A stretch of 57,801 nt of DNA from CAZIFG01 sp964539135 (lineage in GTDB: Bacteria; Margulisbacteria; Marinamargulisbacteria; GCA-2716485; CAZIFG01). Every line of letters starts with the position of its first letter. Positions within the stretch are counted from its first letter, which is position 1. The stretch covers positions 1 through 57,801 of the forward strand of contig CAZIFG010000010.1 in NCBI GenBank assembly GCA_964539135.1. Direction: 5' to 3'. Below are positions 7,996 through 15,941 of this stretch, in pieces. The notes under the pieces were generated by a model. It saw only the letters and a list, made by a program, of their open reading frames with translations. It was not told where the DNA came from and did no database searches. A program made the translations under genes and the position numbers.

Positions 7996-8599
7996 ATAAA
8001 AAAAATAAGTGAAAGAGAGATTTCAGGCACTTTAAATTACCTAGACGCACTCGAAAGATTTCAAAAGATTGCCAAGGTTTATCACAAACACATAGACTAT
8101 ACATATACCCAAAAAGCAAAAAATTATGGATATAGAAACGCCACCCTCAGCCATATTAAAAAAATATATTGTATCCAAATACACATTTGAACAAAAAGAT
8201 TTAACACGCCCACTCAAACAGACCTATGATTTGATCAAGTATTCAGGACCTGATTTTAAGATAATGGAAGTCTATCCTGAAAAGATACAATTGATATTAA
8301 TGATAAACCAGATTGAAAAAGCACACGATCATTTTAGCTCTATTTTTAAAATCATCAGAAATTGCATCGATGCCCTAAACCCACAAGGCCTATTACAAAT
8401 ATCACCCCATACACTGTACGAGTGGTTTTTCATTCAAAAATGGCTGAGTGAACAAAAAGAATTAAATGTCTCTATACGCTATCAAAAACAACTCAAAAGC
8501 GGAGAAATAAATCCCACAGACAATACACAAAGTAACCATGTTGGTTGGATCGTTTTACAAAAAGTTCTTTCTATTAAAAAAACGCTATCCCGCATTTAG
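7996..8599 (+). pseudogene. Decayed paralogue of the neighbouring methyltransferase-like gene
   Basis: The region aligns with the intact gene at 8676-9419. The first part (frame of 7996; SERE...GTLNYLDALERFQKIAKVY) matches the intact N-terminus EQLGALTYITAFDGFKKNAKIY, but its start codon is ATA and the frame stops at about 8191. The second part, in another frame, contains YDLIKYSGPDF and CIDALNPQGLLQ and ends NHVGWIVLQKV. The middle segment with the cofactor-binding motif (CEGTGPEL...GIDIK) is deleted. A 157-codon ORF from ATG 8126 covers only the C-terminal part. A dead gene is most likely. Confidence 0.7.
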
Positions 8600-8675
8600 G
8601 GCCACAAAAAATAAAATGCCCCTATTGTTAATAAACATAAACAAAATATCAAATAATAAAAGGAAGTAATATAAA

Positions 8676-9419
8676 ATGAAAAAAATAATAAGCATAAAAG
8701 AACAGTTAGGGGCTTTAACCTATATAACGGCATTCGATGGATTCAAAAAAAATGCCAAAATTTATAACAATTGTTTTCAAAACCCGACAGAAATGCATAC
8801 AAATAGCTATCGTTTTTTTTATCAAGCCTACACAATAAAAGAAGCACTCAATATAAGAGATCCCCAAATGATGCTCATCGCCTGTGAAGGAACAGGTCCT
8901 GAATTAATCGGACTAATACACATATATCCTAAGATAAGCACCATAATTGGTATCGATATAAAAAGACCATACGTAACCAATGTAAGAGAAGTTATAGCAT
9001 TAAAAGACAAATTTAACTACACATTTAAGGTACAAGATTTAACACATCCCCTACAAAAAAAATATGACTTTATCAACTATTCAGGACCTGATTTTGGAAT
9101 AATGGGATTTAATGATTTAGCACGAAAATTTATATTGATAATGCCCCATATTGAAACAATATATAATAGAAGTGAATCTGTTTTTAAGATCATCAAAAAT
9201 TGCATCGATGCCCTAAACCCACAAGGCCTATTACAAATGTCAACCCATACCTTATTTGAATTTTTTATCCTAAAAAAATGGTTATCTGAAAACCCAAAAC
9301 TAGACGTAAAGGTAGTATATGAAAAAACACTTCACAGCGGTCCTATATCTGAATTAGACAACACCTACAGAAACAATGTCGGCTGGATGGTTTTACAAAA
9401 AAAAGGGACGGAACGATAA
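8676..9419 (+). CDS. Rossmann-fold, SAM-methyltransferase-like protein of unknown target
   Basis: A 247-aa protein with a class I methyltransferase pattern: motif I-like LIACEGTGPELIGL (about 66-79), the acidic end of strand 2 in IIGIDIK, then KKYDFINYSGPDF and CIDALNPQGLLQ. The target is unknown. Two further copies in the window are broken (7996-8599 and 11643-11850), so this seems to be a family that duplicates and decays here. Its last codons (KKGTER) and the stop lie within a copied fragment of the RNase P RNA 3' end, so the C-terminus was created by rearrangement. AAAGGAAG lies upstream of the ATG. Confidence 0.65.
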   Translation: MKKIISIKEQLGALTYITAFDGFKKNAKIYNNCFQNPTEMHTNSYRFFYQAYTIKEALNIRDPQMMLIACEGTGPELIGLIHIYPKISTIIGIDIKRPYVTNVREVIALKDKFNYTFKVQDLTHPLQKKYDFINYSGPDFGIMGFNDLARKFILIMPHIETIYNRSESVFKIIKNCIDALNPQGLLQMSTHTLFEFFILKKWLSENPKLDVKVVYEKTLHSGPISELDNTYRNNVGWMVLQKKGTER

Positions 9420-9471
9420 GCCGGATTCTGTACCCCAAAAAGGATCGCAATCATCTATCTAGGCTCTTTTT
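9212..9471 (+). repeat. Long direct repeat, copy A (methyltransferase 3' end plus rnpB 3' end)
   Basis: About 260 bp here are nearly identical to 11643-11902, offset 2431 bp. The match covers the last third of the methyltransferase-like gene and about 65 bp of the rnpB 3' end, and fades after CTATCTAGG. The two copies bracket about 2.17 kb holding the DUF4116 gene and a ruvX remnant. Confidence 0.9.
9405..9471 (-). pseudogene. Fragment of RNase P RNA 3' end
   Basis: The minus strand reads ...GGGGTACAGAATCCGGCTTATCGTTCCGTCCC, the universal 3' end of bacterial RNase P RNA, but no P4 5' strand or other core lies upstream. Base changes relative to the real gene break a small hairpin (ACCCC/GGGGT there, ATCCT/GGGGT here). 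It is a non-functional copy of 11836-11902. Confidence 0.8.
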
Positions 9472-9507
9472 CATTCCCAGCTCCTTTTTCCATAGGTCTT
9501 TTACCAC

Positions 9508-11130
9508 CTATTTTATACTTTTCGCTGGCTTAATTTTAAGGGATTCTGCCATGGCTTGAAGTCTAGGTGACGCATATATAATCGCTTCTGGATTTTGCTG
9601 CACAGCGGCACGTACAACGTCTATATTATCTTGATACGTCTCCGGGAGGTATTGAAGCAATAGTCCATTTTTACGCATTCCGGCAATAACAATATCGAGG
9701 TTATCAATAAAGATACGCTCAAAAATGATCTCTGGGAATCGGTCTATTGCAGGCTCAAAAAATTCGGGATCTTGTTTAATATCAGGGTGTGCGTAAATTA
9801 TTAGAGACGGATCGACCTTCATGGCTTCACGTACGAGGTCTTTATCTCTTGTAAGCGAACCATATACATGGCGGAAATTATAAGAATACTTGAGTATTGC
9901 CGCAGTCATAAATTCTTTATCTTTTCTCAGGGTGGCAGATGCATATCTAGGCGCATCTGAATCTATGTTAAGCACTTGAAGCATGAACGCTTTATTTGCC
10001 CTAAGAGGGCAATCTTGGTCTTGAGTAAGAATTTCTAACCCGTGCTCTTGTATTAGAGACAGCATAAAGGGGGAATCTCCTAGAATGTCATGGGATGCAG
10101 AGCTTATAGCTTCTTTATTGTTACGCACGGCGGCGAGAACGACTTCTTTGTCATTTTGAAAGGCCTTTGCAAAGATAAGTGCCCGCCCAGATACAGACAC
10201 TGTGGCAAGTACAAAGGGTCTATTGAGTTGAAGGTCTCTTGATATATAATCAAAAATATCGGGCTCTCGTATTATAGCTTCAGCTGCGACTTCTGCATCT
10301 GCTTTAAGTGCCTCAGATATGTGAATAAAGCTATATGGTATTTGGATTACTTGCTTTAAAGCCGCCAGTTTATTGCACTTAAACGGAATTCTATTAAAAA
10401 TAGAAGAGCCTCCTGTTACAAAAGAAGCATTCCCTTTTGCGTCAAAGTTAAGTTGATTTTCATTCATAAAGGAAATACATTCGAACACTGTAGAAATCAA
10501 TTTTCCATCTTCACGCAATCCCATAAAGACAGGTAAAATCATCTCCTTATCATCAAAAACTGTAATTTTTGGGGCACCTGGATAAAAGGCCATATACCAA
10601 TCGATAAATGCATTGATTTCCATACCTAAACATAACCTTTCGGTAGTTCGGGTCTTCTCCTGTGCATCGGATTCAATAGCTTCAACATAGTGACATGTAT
10701 TTAAAAAATCCAATACCCTACTATTTTTATTTAAGGGGAAAAGCTTGCTGAAGGTACTTAGCATCACTAATGAACACTTGGGCTGGGTGCTAGGGAGTGC
10801 CCCCTCATCCTCATGTTGTAAAAAAGACGCAAAGTCAGAGATAAGCGTACAAAAAGAGGGCTCAGTTGCGTGTAGATTTAAAGCAATAAAAAAACCTTCT
10901 GCAGGAATTTCATCTGCCACGATACAAAAAGAGTCCGACTCAGGCGTTCCGCATAAGTAGTTCTTCGAAAGAGCTGGAGAGTCTAAAACAAATTTTTGAA
11001 GTGTTGTTAATGTTGCCTCAGTAAAATTGCTTAAATTTTCAAGCCCATTACGTTTAGCGTAATCAAGAATAGATTCAGAGCTACGAGATAATAATAATCC
11101 AGATATAATTTTTTTTAACATTAAAGGCAC
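9508..11130 (-). CDS. DUF4116 repeat protein
   Basis: A 540-aa protein whose C-terminal half has repeated units of the DUF4116 type, for example DKEVVLAAVRNNKEAI, DKEFMTAAILKYSYNFRHV, DKDLVREAMKVDPSLIIYA and NIDVVRAAVQQNPEAIIYAS. DUF4116 is known mainly from amoeba-associated and other intracellular bacteria; its function is unknown. The N-terminal 250 residues carry no motif I recognise. No signal peptide is evident, so it would be cytosolic or a secreted effector. It lies inside the 2.17-kb segment bounded by long direct repeats and may have arrived or moved with it. A long AT-rich spacer (11131-11292) precedes it. Confidence 0.75.
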   Translation of the reverse strand: MPLMLKKIISGLLLSRSSESILDYAKRNGLENLSNFTEATLTTLQKFVLDSPALSKNYLCGTPESDSFCIVADEIPAEGFFIALNLHATEPSFCTLISDFASFLQHEDEGALPSTQPKCSLVMLSTFSKLFPLNKNSRVLDFLNTCHYVEAIESDAQEKTRTTERLCLGMEINAFIDWYMAFYPGAPKITVFDDKEMILPVFMGLREDGKLISTVFECISFMNENQLNFDAKGNASFVTGGSSIFNRIPFKCNKLAALKQVIQIPYSFIHISEALKADAEVAAEAIIREPDIFDYISRDLQLNRPFVLATVSVSGRALIFAKAFQNDKEVVLAAVRNNKEAISSASHDILGDSPFMLSLIQEHGLEILTQDQDCPLRANKAFMLQVLNIDSDAPRYASATLRKDKEFMTAAILKYSYNFRHVYGSLTRDKDLVREAMKVDPSLIIYAHPDIKQDPEFFEPAIDRFPEIIFERIFIDNLDIVIAGMRKNGLLLQYLPETYQDNIDVVRAAVQQNPEAIIYASPRLQAMAESLKIKPAKSIK

Positions 11131-11292
11131 CTCATTGTTGTAGATAAAATCTATTTCACTTATTCGATATTCGATATGTTTAAATTAAAAAAAAAGAATA
11201 ATATAGAAATTTTAAATAATATAAATAATTTATTAATATATTATGTATATTATATCAAAAAATAAATCAAATTTAAAGATTAAGACTTTAAA

Positions 11293-11508
11293 ATGATGGT
11301 AAAGCCACGATTTTTGGTCTTAGATGTGGGAGAAAAGCGTATTGGGGGCGTAATTTCAGATACTTTAGGTATGACCGCTCAGCCACAGCCCTATGTTCCG
11401 GCAGGGAAAGAGGCCTTAGGTAAAATCAAACAGCTGATTGACAACTATCAGATCGCCAAAGTATACGTGGGACTCCCTATTAACTTAAAAGGGGGTGATA
11501 CGCTGTAA
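11293..11508 (+). pseudogene. ruvX: Truncated RuvX/YqgF remnant
   Basis: The first 71 residues resemble the N-terminal half of RuvX (YqgF), a RNase H-fold pre-16S rRNA processing nuclease: FLVLDVGEKRIGGVISD (normally DxGxKRIGxAxSD) and KVYVGLPINLKGG. A stop follows where the family continues for another 60-70 residues, and the downstream 130 bp in the same frame have no recognisable RuvX end. The usual DxGxKRIG context is also altered (RIGGVI). Probably a dead fragment; a functional copy should exist elsewhere because the gene is usually essential. Confidence 0.65.
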
Positions 11509-11642
11509 TGCCCCCGGTTAAGACAAGAAAATAGCTCTGAGCTTCATATTTTTATGAACCGGAAGATTTCTGTCTTTCATGATGCGATAGACTCTATTTT
11601 TGCCAACTACGATCTGTTCTCTGAATAGAAGGGTAAGAATCC

Positions 11643-11850
11643 CCTAAACCCACAAGGCCTATTACAAATGTCAACCCATACCTTATTTGAATTTTTTATC
11701 CTAAAAAAATGGTTATCTGAAAACCCAAAACTAGACGTAAAGGTAGTATATGAAAAAACACTTCACAGCGGTCCTATATCTGAATTAGACAACACCTACA
11801 GAAACAATGTCGGCTGGATGGTTTTACAAAAAAAAGGGACGGAACTATAA
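11643..11850 (+). pseudogene. C-terminal fragment of the methyltransferase-like gene
   Basis: Nearly identical to 9212-9419; it encodes the last 60-65 residues only (LFEFFILKKWLSENPKLD ... GWMVLQKKGTEL) without the cofactor-binding part. Its end overlaps the P1 helix and U-tract of rnpB on the opposite strand. It is a by-product of the duplication that made the long direct repeats. Confidence 0.8.
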
Positions 11851-11902
11851 GCCGGATTCTGTACCCCAAAAGGGGTCGCAATCATCTATCTAGGCCCTTT
11901 GT
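11643..11902 (+). repeat. Long direct repeat, copy B
   Basis: Partner of 9212-9471, with the same order: methyltransferase 3' end followed by the rnpB 3' end. This copy is attached to the complete rnpB gene, so the rnpB part originated here. Confidence 0.9.
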
Positions 11903-12193
11903 CACCAAAGGGCTCAAGCACCCAACCCGAAACTTCAAATGAAACGGACCGCTTCTCGTCTCCTATTTGGGCTTGCTCCGGATGGGGTTTACCACAGCTG
12001 CTATTACTAACAGCATGCGTGTGCTCTTACCACACGATTTCAACCTTACCTGATCCCCGAAGGGCCATTGGCGGTGTATTTTCTGTTGCACTGGCCGTCG
12101 GCTGCAACGCCGCCCTCCCGTTAGGAGGCATCCTGTCCTATGGAGTCCGGACTTTCCTCGATAAAAAATTACCGCGATTGCGTATTCCGCCCC
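11836..12193 (-). ncRNA. rnpB: RNase P RNA
   Basis: Catalytic RNA of RNase P, which matures tRNA 5' ends. On the minus strand the P4 5' strand GAGGAAAGTCCGGACTCC (12159-12142) and the conserved 3' element ACAGAATCCGGCTTAT are present. The ends pair as P1: GGGGCGGAA (from 12193) with TTCCGTCCC (to 11836). P2 is CGCAAT/ATTGCG, with a small P3 GGTAA-TTTT-TTATC between P2 and P4. About 358 nt, normal for a bacterial A-type RNA. P1 is followed by T8, so the last helix can also serve as terminator. ORFs of 100-120 codons on both strands here are artefacts. Confidence 0.93.
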
Positions 12194-12199
12194 GCAAAC

Positions 12200-12228
12200 A
12201 GAGTAGCACCCCCTCTTTTCAAAGTCCA
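12200..12228 (-). promoter_or_regulatory. rnpB promoter
   Basis: Minus strand: TGGACT (12228-12223), 17 bp, TACTCT (12205-12200), then six bases to the inferred RNA 5' end at 12193. The spacing fits independently of the RNA structure that defined the end. Confidence 0.65.
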
Positions 12229-12232
12229 CCAT

Positions 12233-12261
12233 TTGAGGTACTATTTGAGTCTCTTTCATAA
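12233..12261 (+). promoter_or_regulatory. Promoter of tRNA-Ile(CAU)
   Basis: TTGAGG (12233-12238), 17 bp, TCATAA (12256-12261); the tRNA starts seven bases later. It is divergent from and interleaved with the rnpB promoter in a 75-bp intergenic region. Confidence 0.5.
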
Positions 12262-12267
12262 AAAAAG

Positions 12268-12344
12268 GGGCCCATAGCTCAGTTGGTTAGAGCACTCGGC
12301 TCATAACCGATTGGTCCTAGGTTCAAGTCCTAGTGGGCCCACCA
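12268..12344 (+). tRNA. tRNA with CAU anticodon, probably tRNA-Ile2
   Basis: A 77-nt cloverleaf with encoded CCA: acceptor GGGCCCA/TGGGCCC, anticodon loop CTCATAA (CAT), T-loop TTCAAGT. C4-G69 and C5-G68 in the acceptor stem, which the lysidine synthetase TilS recognises, and the following TTGGTC favour the AUA-decoding isoleucine tRNA over methionine; a separate elongator tRNA-Met is at 28368. The first anticodon-stem pair (C-T) is mismatched. Confidence 0.9.
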
Positions 12345-12391
12345 CTATTACAGTATTTTTTTCCCCCTTATTAAACTCCTCTTCAGGCCGT

Positions 12392-12827
12392 TTAATCATA
12401 ATATGAGCCTTCAGTAAATACATAAGGAAGGGGCCTAGACTTAGGAGATATCGTTGCGGTCACAAATTGTGACCGCAAACTAATAACCTCAGAACCAGTA
12501 AGTTGAAACATAAAATCGCTCGGAAATCGACTTTTATTTCGTTTAACCGCTTGATTCAAGGCTTTTGTATTCACATAATGGGACTGTTGCGAAATGCCTA
12601 CATTTGGATCAGCTACAAGGCCATTCCCAGTCCAAAAGCCCGGAATTTATATGTGATAAATGAGGACTTGAGAACGAGGATAACACAGCAGATGGACAAA
12701 ATAGGCGTTTTGCAACAGTCCCATGATACAAAGCTGCCAAATCTCTATCTAACATCACAGTTAATCCACGAATAGTATAGATTTTTGCCTTTAAATTTTT
12801 AGATTCCACAAATTCTTGATTCATCAT
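12392..12827 (-). pseudogene. ORF6N-domain gene split by a mobile element and truncated
   Basis: The N-terminal part reads MMNQEFVESKNLKAKIYTIR...VMLDRDLAALY and, beyond a 143-bp insertion, VNTKALNQAVKRNKSRFPSD...LPYVFTE. Together these form an ORF6N (phage antirepressor-type DNA-binding) domain. Removing the element and one 5-bp target copy restores ...LDRDLAALY(H/Y)VNTKALN... in frame. The gene also ends at GSYYD just after the YVFTE motif, where intact relatives continue. ORF6N proteins are typical of phages and genomic islands. C10 (12828-12837) directly abuts the start codons. It cannot make a full protein. Confidence 0.85.
12580..12722 (+). mobile_element. Small inverted-repeat element, copy 2 (inside ORF6N gene)
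   Basis: GGGACTGTTGCGAAATGCC to GGCGTTTTGCAACAGTCCC, 143 bp. Flanks are ATAAT (12575-12579) and ATGAT (12723-12727), one mismatch between the two. It interrupts the ORF6N reading frame, which shows that the element moves as a discrete unit. Confidence 0.9.
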
Positions 12828-12857
12828 CCCCCCCCCCTACTCAACACTTCATTCAAT

Positions 12858-13856
12858 CTATAAAAACTCTTTCAATTTTTTAGAACGATTGGGATGTCGC
12901 AATTTTTCAAGGGCCTTAGCCTCAATTTGACGAATGCGCTCACGTGTCACATTGTAAAGCTTGCCCACCTCTTCTAAGGTTTTAGGCACGCCATCTTCCA
13001 ATCCAAAACGCAAGCGAAGCACATTCGACTCCCGTTCTGTCAGCTCATCCAGAACCCCTTTTAAGGTATGCTTTAAAGAATCTCGAAGCATGCCACGCTC
13101 AGGCGCATCCTGGCGCACATCCTCTACGAAATCTCCTAAAAAGCCCACATCATCACCCACAGGCATCTCTAAAGACAAAGGCACCTGAGAAATACGCACA
13201 ATTTCCTTAATTTTACTCAAGGACAATTTAGCTTCCTCTGCCAACTCTTCATCCGTCGGTTTACGCGATAATTCCTGCATCAACTGACGCGAAACTTTCC
13301 GAATTTTATTAATGGTTTCAACCATATGAACCGGTACACGAATCGTTCGAGATTGATCGGCAATGGCACGCGTAATCGCCTGACGAATCCACCAAGTTGC
13401 ATACGTACTAAATTTAAACCCTTTAGAATAATCAAATTTTTCAACAGCACGAATCAAGCCAATATTACCTTCTTGAATCAAATCCAAGAATAAAATACCA
13501 CGTCCTGTATATTTTTTAGCAATACTAACCACCAAGCGTAAATTTGAAACGATGAGCATTTCCTTAGACAATTCATCGCCTTCAGACATATTTTTAGACA
13601 GTGAGAACTCATCACCTTTTGTTAAAAGTTTCACTTTACCAATTTCCTTAAGATACATTTTAACAGCATCTTCAGAAATAGAATCCTCTGAGGTCTCTAA
13701 AAGCTGTGTAAACCGAGAAGCAGACAATGTAAGATCCAAATCATCCACATCTGCATCTAAAATAATATCTGCAGAATCTGAATCCGATTTATCATGATCC
13801 ACCACCAATGTTGCCACATCTGATGTATATTCTAATTCTAACTGCTCCACTTCCAT
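12858..13856 (-). CDS. rpoD: Primary sigma factor RpoD (sigma-70/sigma-A)
   Basis: Directs RNA polymerase to housekeeping promoters. 332 aa: an acidic N-terminus (about 1-55), region 1.2 (ISEDAVKMYLKEIGKVKLL), region 2 with FSTYATWWIRQAI (-10 recognition), region 3, and region 4 with the helix-turn-helix LEEVGKLYNVTRERIRQIE. There is no region 1.1 of classical length and no large non-conserved insert, so it resembles the short sigma-A of Firmicutes, cyanobacteria and several candidate phyla rather than proteobacterial RpoD. AGGAGG precedes the ATG. It follows dnaG by 20 bp, a common dnaG-rpoD order; no rpsU is present. The many TTGNNN-17-TANNNT promoters here fit this factor. Confidence 0.95.
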   Translation of the reverse strand: MEVEQLELEYTSDVATLVVDHDKSDSDSADIILDADVDDLDLTLSASRFTQLLETSEDSISEDAVKMYLKEIGKVKLLTKGDEFSLSKNMSEGDELSKEMLIVSNLRLVVSIAKKYTGRGILFLDLIQEGNIGLIRAVEKFDYSKGFKFSTYATWWIRQAITRAIADQSRTIRVPVHMVETINKIRKVSRQLMQELSRKPTDEELAEEAKLSLSKIKEIVRISQVPLSLEMPVGDDVGFLGDFVEDVRQDAPERGMLRDSLKHTLKGVLDELTERESNVLRLRFGLEDGVPKTLEEVGKLYNVTRERIRQIEAKALEKLRHPNRSKKLKEFL

Positions 13857-13876
13857 CTATAGCCCTCCTTTTATAC

Positions 13877-15622
13877 TTAAGACTGCATCGCCTTAAAATC
13901 CTGTAACTTCCGCAATAATTGTGCTATCTCCTCTGGATCCCCACCTTCTTCTATTTCTTTTAATTTAAGCTTTATTTTCGTAACCTGGTCATCGGCATCT
14001 AGTTTCTCAATCACCGATAAATAATCCCGCCATTCCTCTTTAATCGGCAAGCTAAAGTGATGATGTTCACTATAAACCATAACCTCTGATAATTCTCGTT
14101 TTAAAGGATGCTCCAAAAGGGCTTCCATCAACTCTGGCCCAATCTGAATAGATCCTTGTAAATATTGCCACAAGTCATCTAAACCTGTCCGACTAAACCG
14201 GTAATTTTTGATCGAATCAAAAAACAACTGCCGAAACCTCAAATCTTGTGAGGCTACATACAAAATGTAAAGCTCTGCGAGCTCGCGTTTTGAATGTTTA
14301 ATTTCAGGAGTCTTATATAACCGTTGAGAGGCATTATACGGCGTTTTTGACAGTTTGGCTATAAGCATTTCTTCACTTAAATGCAAGTCTAACGCCAAAT
14401 ATTGGATATAATGAACCCTCACCATAGTATCCGTTAACCGAGTTAAAAAAGGCTCTAATTCCGTTAAAAGTGATGATACCTGTTCAATCTTAGAAAGATC
14501 GTAACGAGGCTTCAAACGGCGGTACATAAACATCACCATAGCCTCTGCCGCTTTTAGGCGATCTTGAAAGGGTTCTGCCCCATAAAGGGCTAAAAAATCA
14601 GCCGGATCTTTCTGATCTAAAGACACCACATAAACGGTCAGACCACTGGAAAGAAAAAGCTGTAAACTGCGCTCCATAGACTGCTGACCGGCCTCATCTT
14701 GATCCATCGCAAGATACACTGTTCCGGTAAAACGCTTCAAAACCGCAATTTGCTCTGTTGTAAGCGCCGTCCCCATACAGGCAACTGCGTTTGTAAAGCC
14801 ATATTGATGCAACATCATCACATCCATGTAGCCTTCCACTAAGATAATAGACTCCTTATCCCGAATGGCACGCTTTGCCAAATGAAGCCCATATAAAATC
14901 TTTCGTTTGTTAAAAATAAGATTCTCTTCCGAGTTCACATATTTAGCACCCATTTGATCTGATTGCCACACACGTCCTGCAAGACCAATAGCATGCCCCA
15001 AATGATCCATAATAGGAAAGACAATGCGAGACCTAAATCGATTGGCCAAATGTCCTGTATCTTGTTCATAAACCAAGCCCGATTTTAAAAGTGTTTCTTT
15101 TGAAAACCCATTTTCAAGAATAAAATCAACCAAAGAAAAAGACAAAGGCGAAAATCCCAAATGAAAACGGGAAATGGTTTCAAGCGTCAATCCTCTACCC
15201 GTCAAATAGCCTAAAGCCGTCTCATCTTGCAAAAGGGCATCATGAAACTTCGACAGAGATAACAACAAAATAGAGCGTAATTCATCTTTAAGATGATCCT
15301 CTTGAGGCGAATACGTACGCGAATGTTCATCATATTCCACCGTAATCCCAATGCGTTCTGCAATATGCGCAACGGACTCTGAAAAGGTCAGATTATCAAT
15401 CAAACGCACAAACTCAATTAAGTCGCCAGAATGGTGACATCCAAAGCAATGAAAAATCTTTTTATCCGGACTAACCGTAAAAGAGGGTGTTCGTTCAGAA
15501 TGAAACGGACACAGTCCAATATAGTTACGACCCCGGCGTTTAAGGCCGACATAGCTGCCAATAAAGCCAACAATGTCCTCATAATCACGAACCTGGCGAA
15601 TAGTAGACTGGGATAAACGCAT
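13877..15622 (-). CDS. dnaG: DNA primase DnaG
   Basis: Makes RNA primers for DNA replication. About 581 aa: CHC2 zinc finger near residues 40-70 (CPFHSERTPSF ... FHCFGCHHSGD), the catalytic TOPRIM domain with LVEGYMDVMML and AMDQDEAGQQS, and a C-terminal DnaB-binding region. The frame extends upstream to TTG 15637, but ATG 15622 gives the usual N-terminus MRLSQSTIRQVRDYEDIV. It is preceded by a -10 TATACT only six bases away, so the mRNA is probably leaderless. dnaG and rpoD are likely co-transcribed. Confidence 0.95.
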   Translation of the reverse strand: MRLSQSTIRQVRDYEDIVGFIGSYVGLKRRGRNYIGLCPFHSERTPSFTVSPDKKIFHCFGCHHSGDLIEFVRLIDNLTFSESVAHIAERIGITVEYDEHSRTYSPQEDHLKDELRSILLLSLSKFHDALLQDETALGYLTGRGLTLETISRFHLGFSPLSFSLVDFILENGFSKETLLKSGLVYEQDTGHLANRFRSRIVFPIMDHLGHAIGLAGRVWQSDQMGAKYVNSEENLIFNKRKILYGLHLAKRAIRDKESIILVEGYMDVMMLHQYGFTNAVACMGTALTTEQIAVLKRFTGTVYLAMDQDEAGQQSMERSLQLFLSSGLTVYVVSLDQKDPADFLALYGAEPFQDRLKAAEAMVMFMYRRLKPRYDLSKIEQVSSLLTELEPFLTRLTDTMVRVHYIQYLALDLHLSEEMLIAKLSKTPYNASQRLYKTPEIKHSKRELAELYILYVASQDLRFRQLFFDSIKNYRFSRTGLDDLWQYLQGSIQIGPELMEALLEHPLKRELSEVMVYSEHHHFSLPIKEEWRDYLSVIEKLDADDQVTKIKLKLKEIEEGGDPEEIAQLLRKLQDFKAMQS

Positions 15623-15628
15623 AAAGTT

Positions 15629-15657
15629 AGTATACAAGAGGGCGTAATCTTTGGTAA
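15629..15657 (-). promoter_or_regulatory. dnaG promoter, apparently leaderless
   Basis: Minus strand TTACCA (15657-15652), 17 bp, TATACT (15634-15629), then six bases to the dnaG ATG. No Shine-Dalgarno fits between. The -35 box lies 2-3 bp from the end of the adjacent repeat element. Confidence 0.6.
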
Positions 15658-15659
15658 TA

Positions 15660-15797
15660 GGGCCTATGGTGAAATGCCTACGTTTGGATCAGATGCAAGT
15701 CCCCCCCCCGTTCAAAAGACCTTATAGATAATAAATGAGGGCTTGAGGACGAGGATAACACAGCAGATGGCCAAAATAGGCATTTCTCAACAGTCCC
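15660..15797 (+). mobile_element. Small inverted-repeat element, copy 3 (diverged)
   Basis: The left end is eroded (GGCCTATGGTGAAATGCC) and the right end is intact (GGCATTTCTCAACAGTCCC). The middle carries a C9 run (15701-15709) in place of the usual GCATTCCAAGTC. It lies between the dnaG promoter and the tRNA-Ala promoter. No clean target duplication remains. Confidence 0.75.
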
Positions 15798-15798
15798 A

Positions 15799-15827
15799 TT
15801 GATAAAGCCCAGAAAAACAGATAAACT
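15799..15827 (+). promoter_or_regulatory. Promoter of tRNA-Ala
   Basis: TTGATA (15799-15804), 17 bp, TAAACT (15822-15827), 14 bp before the tRNA. The -35 begins two bases after the end of repeat element copy 3. Confidence 0.55.
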
Positions 15828-15841
15828 AAGGATCCTGGAAT

Positions 15842-15917
15842 GGGGTCATAGCTCAGCTGGGAGAGCGTTTGGCTGGCAGCCAAAAGGTCAGGGGTTCGAT
15901 CCCCCTTGACTCCACCA
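15842..15917 (+). tRNA. tRNA-Ala (GGC)
   Basis: A 76-nt cloverleaf with encoded CCA; acceptor GGGGTCA/TGACTCC, anticodon loop CTGGCAG (GGC), T-loop TTCGATC. The G3-T70 wobble pair, the alanine identity element, is present. Confidence 0.95.
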
Positions 15918-15941
15918 AAGTGACACAAAATAAAAAAACAT

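Noticed and set aside
7996..8599. An independent 157-aa gene from 8126
   Set aside because: The upstream 130 bp encode the matching N-terminus in another frame, and the cofactor motif is deleted, so it is a broken paralogue.
11899..12261. Open frames of 120 codons (+) and 98 codons (-) around 11900-12260
   Set aside because: They lie on the RNase P RNA gene; its conserved helices and 3' end explain the sequence.
12268..12344. Calling the CAU tRNA at 12268 methionine
   Set aside because: C4-G69 and C5-G68 and the flanking TTGGTC fit tRNA-Ile2, and a proper elongator tRNA-Met exists at 28368.
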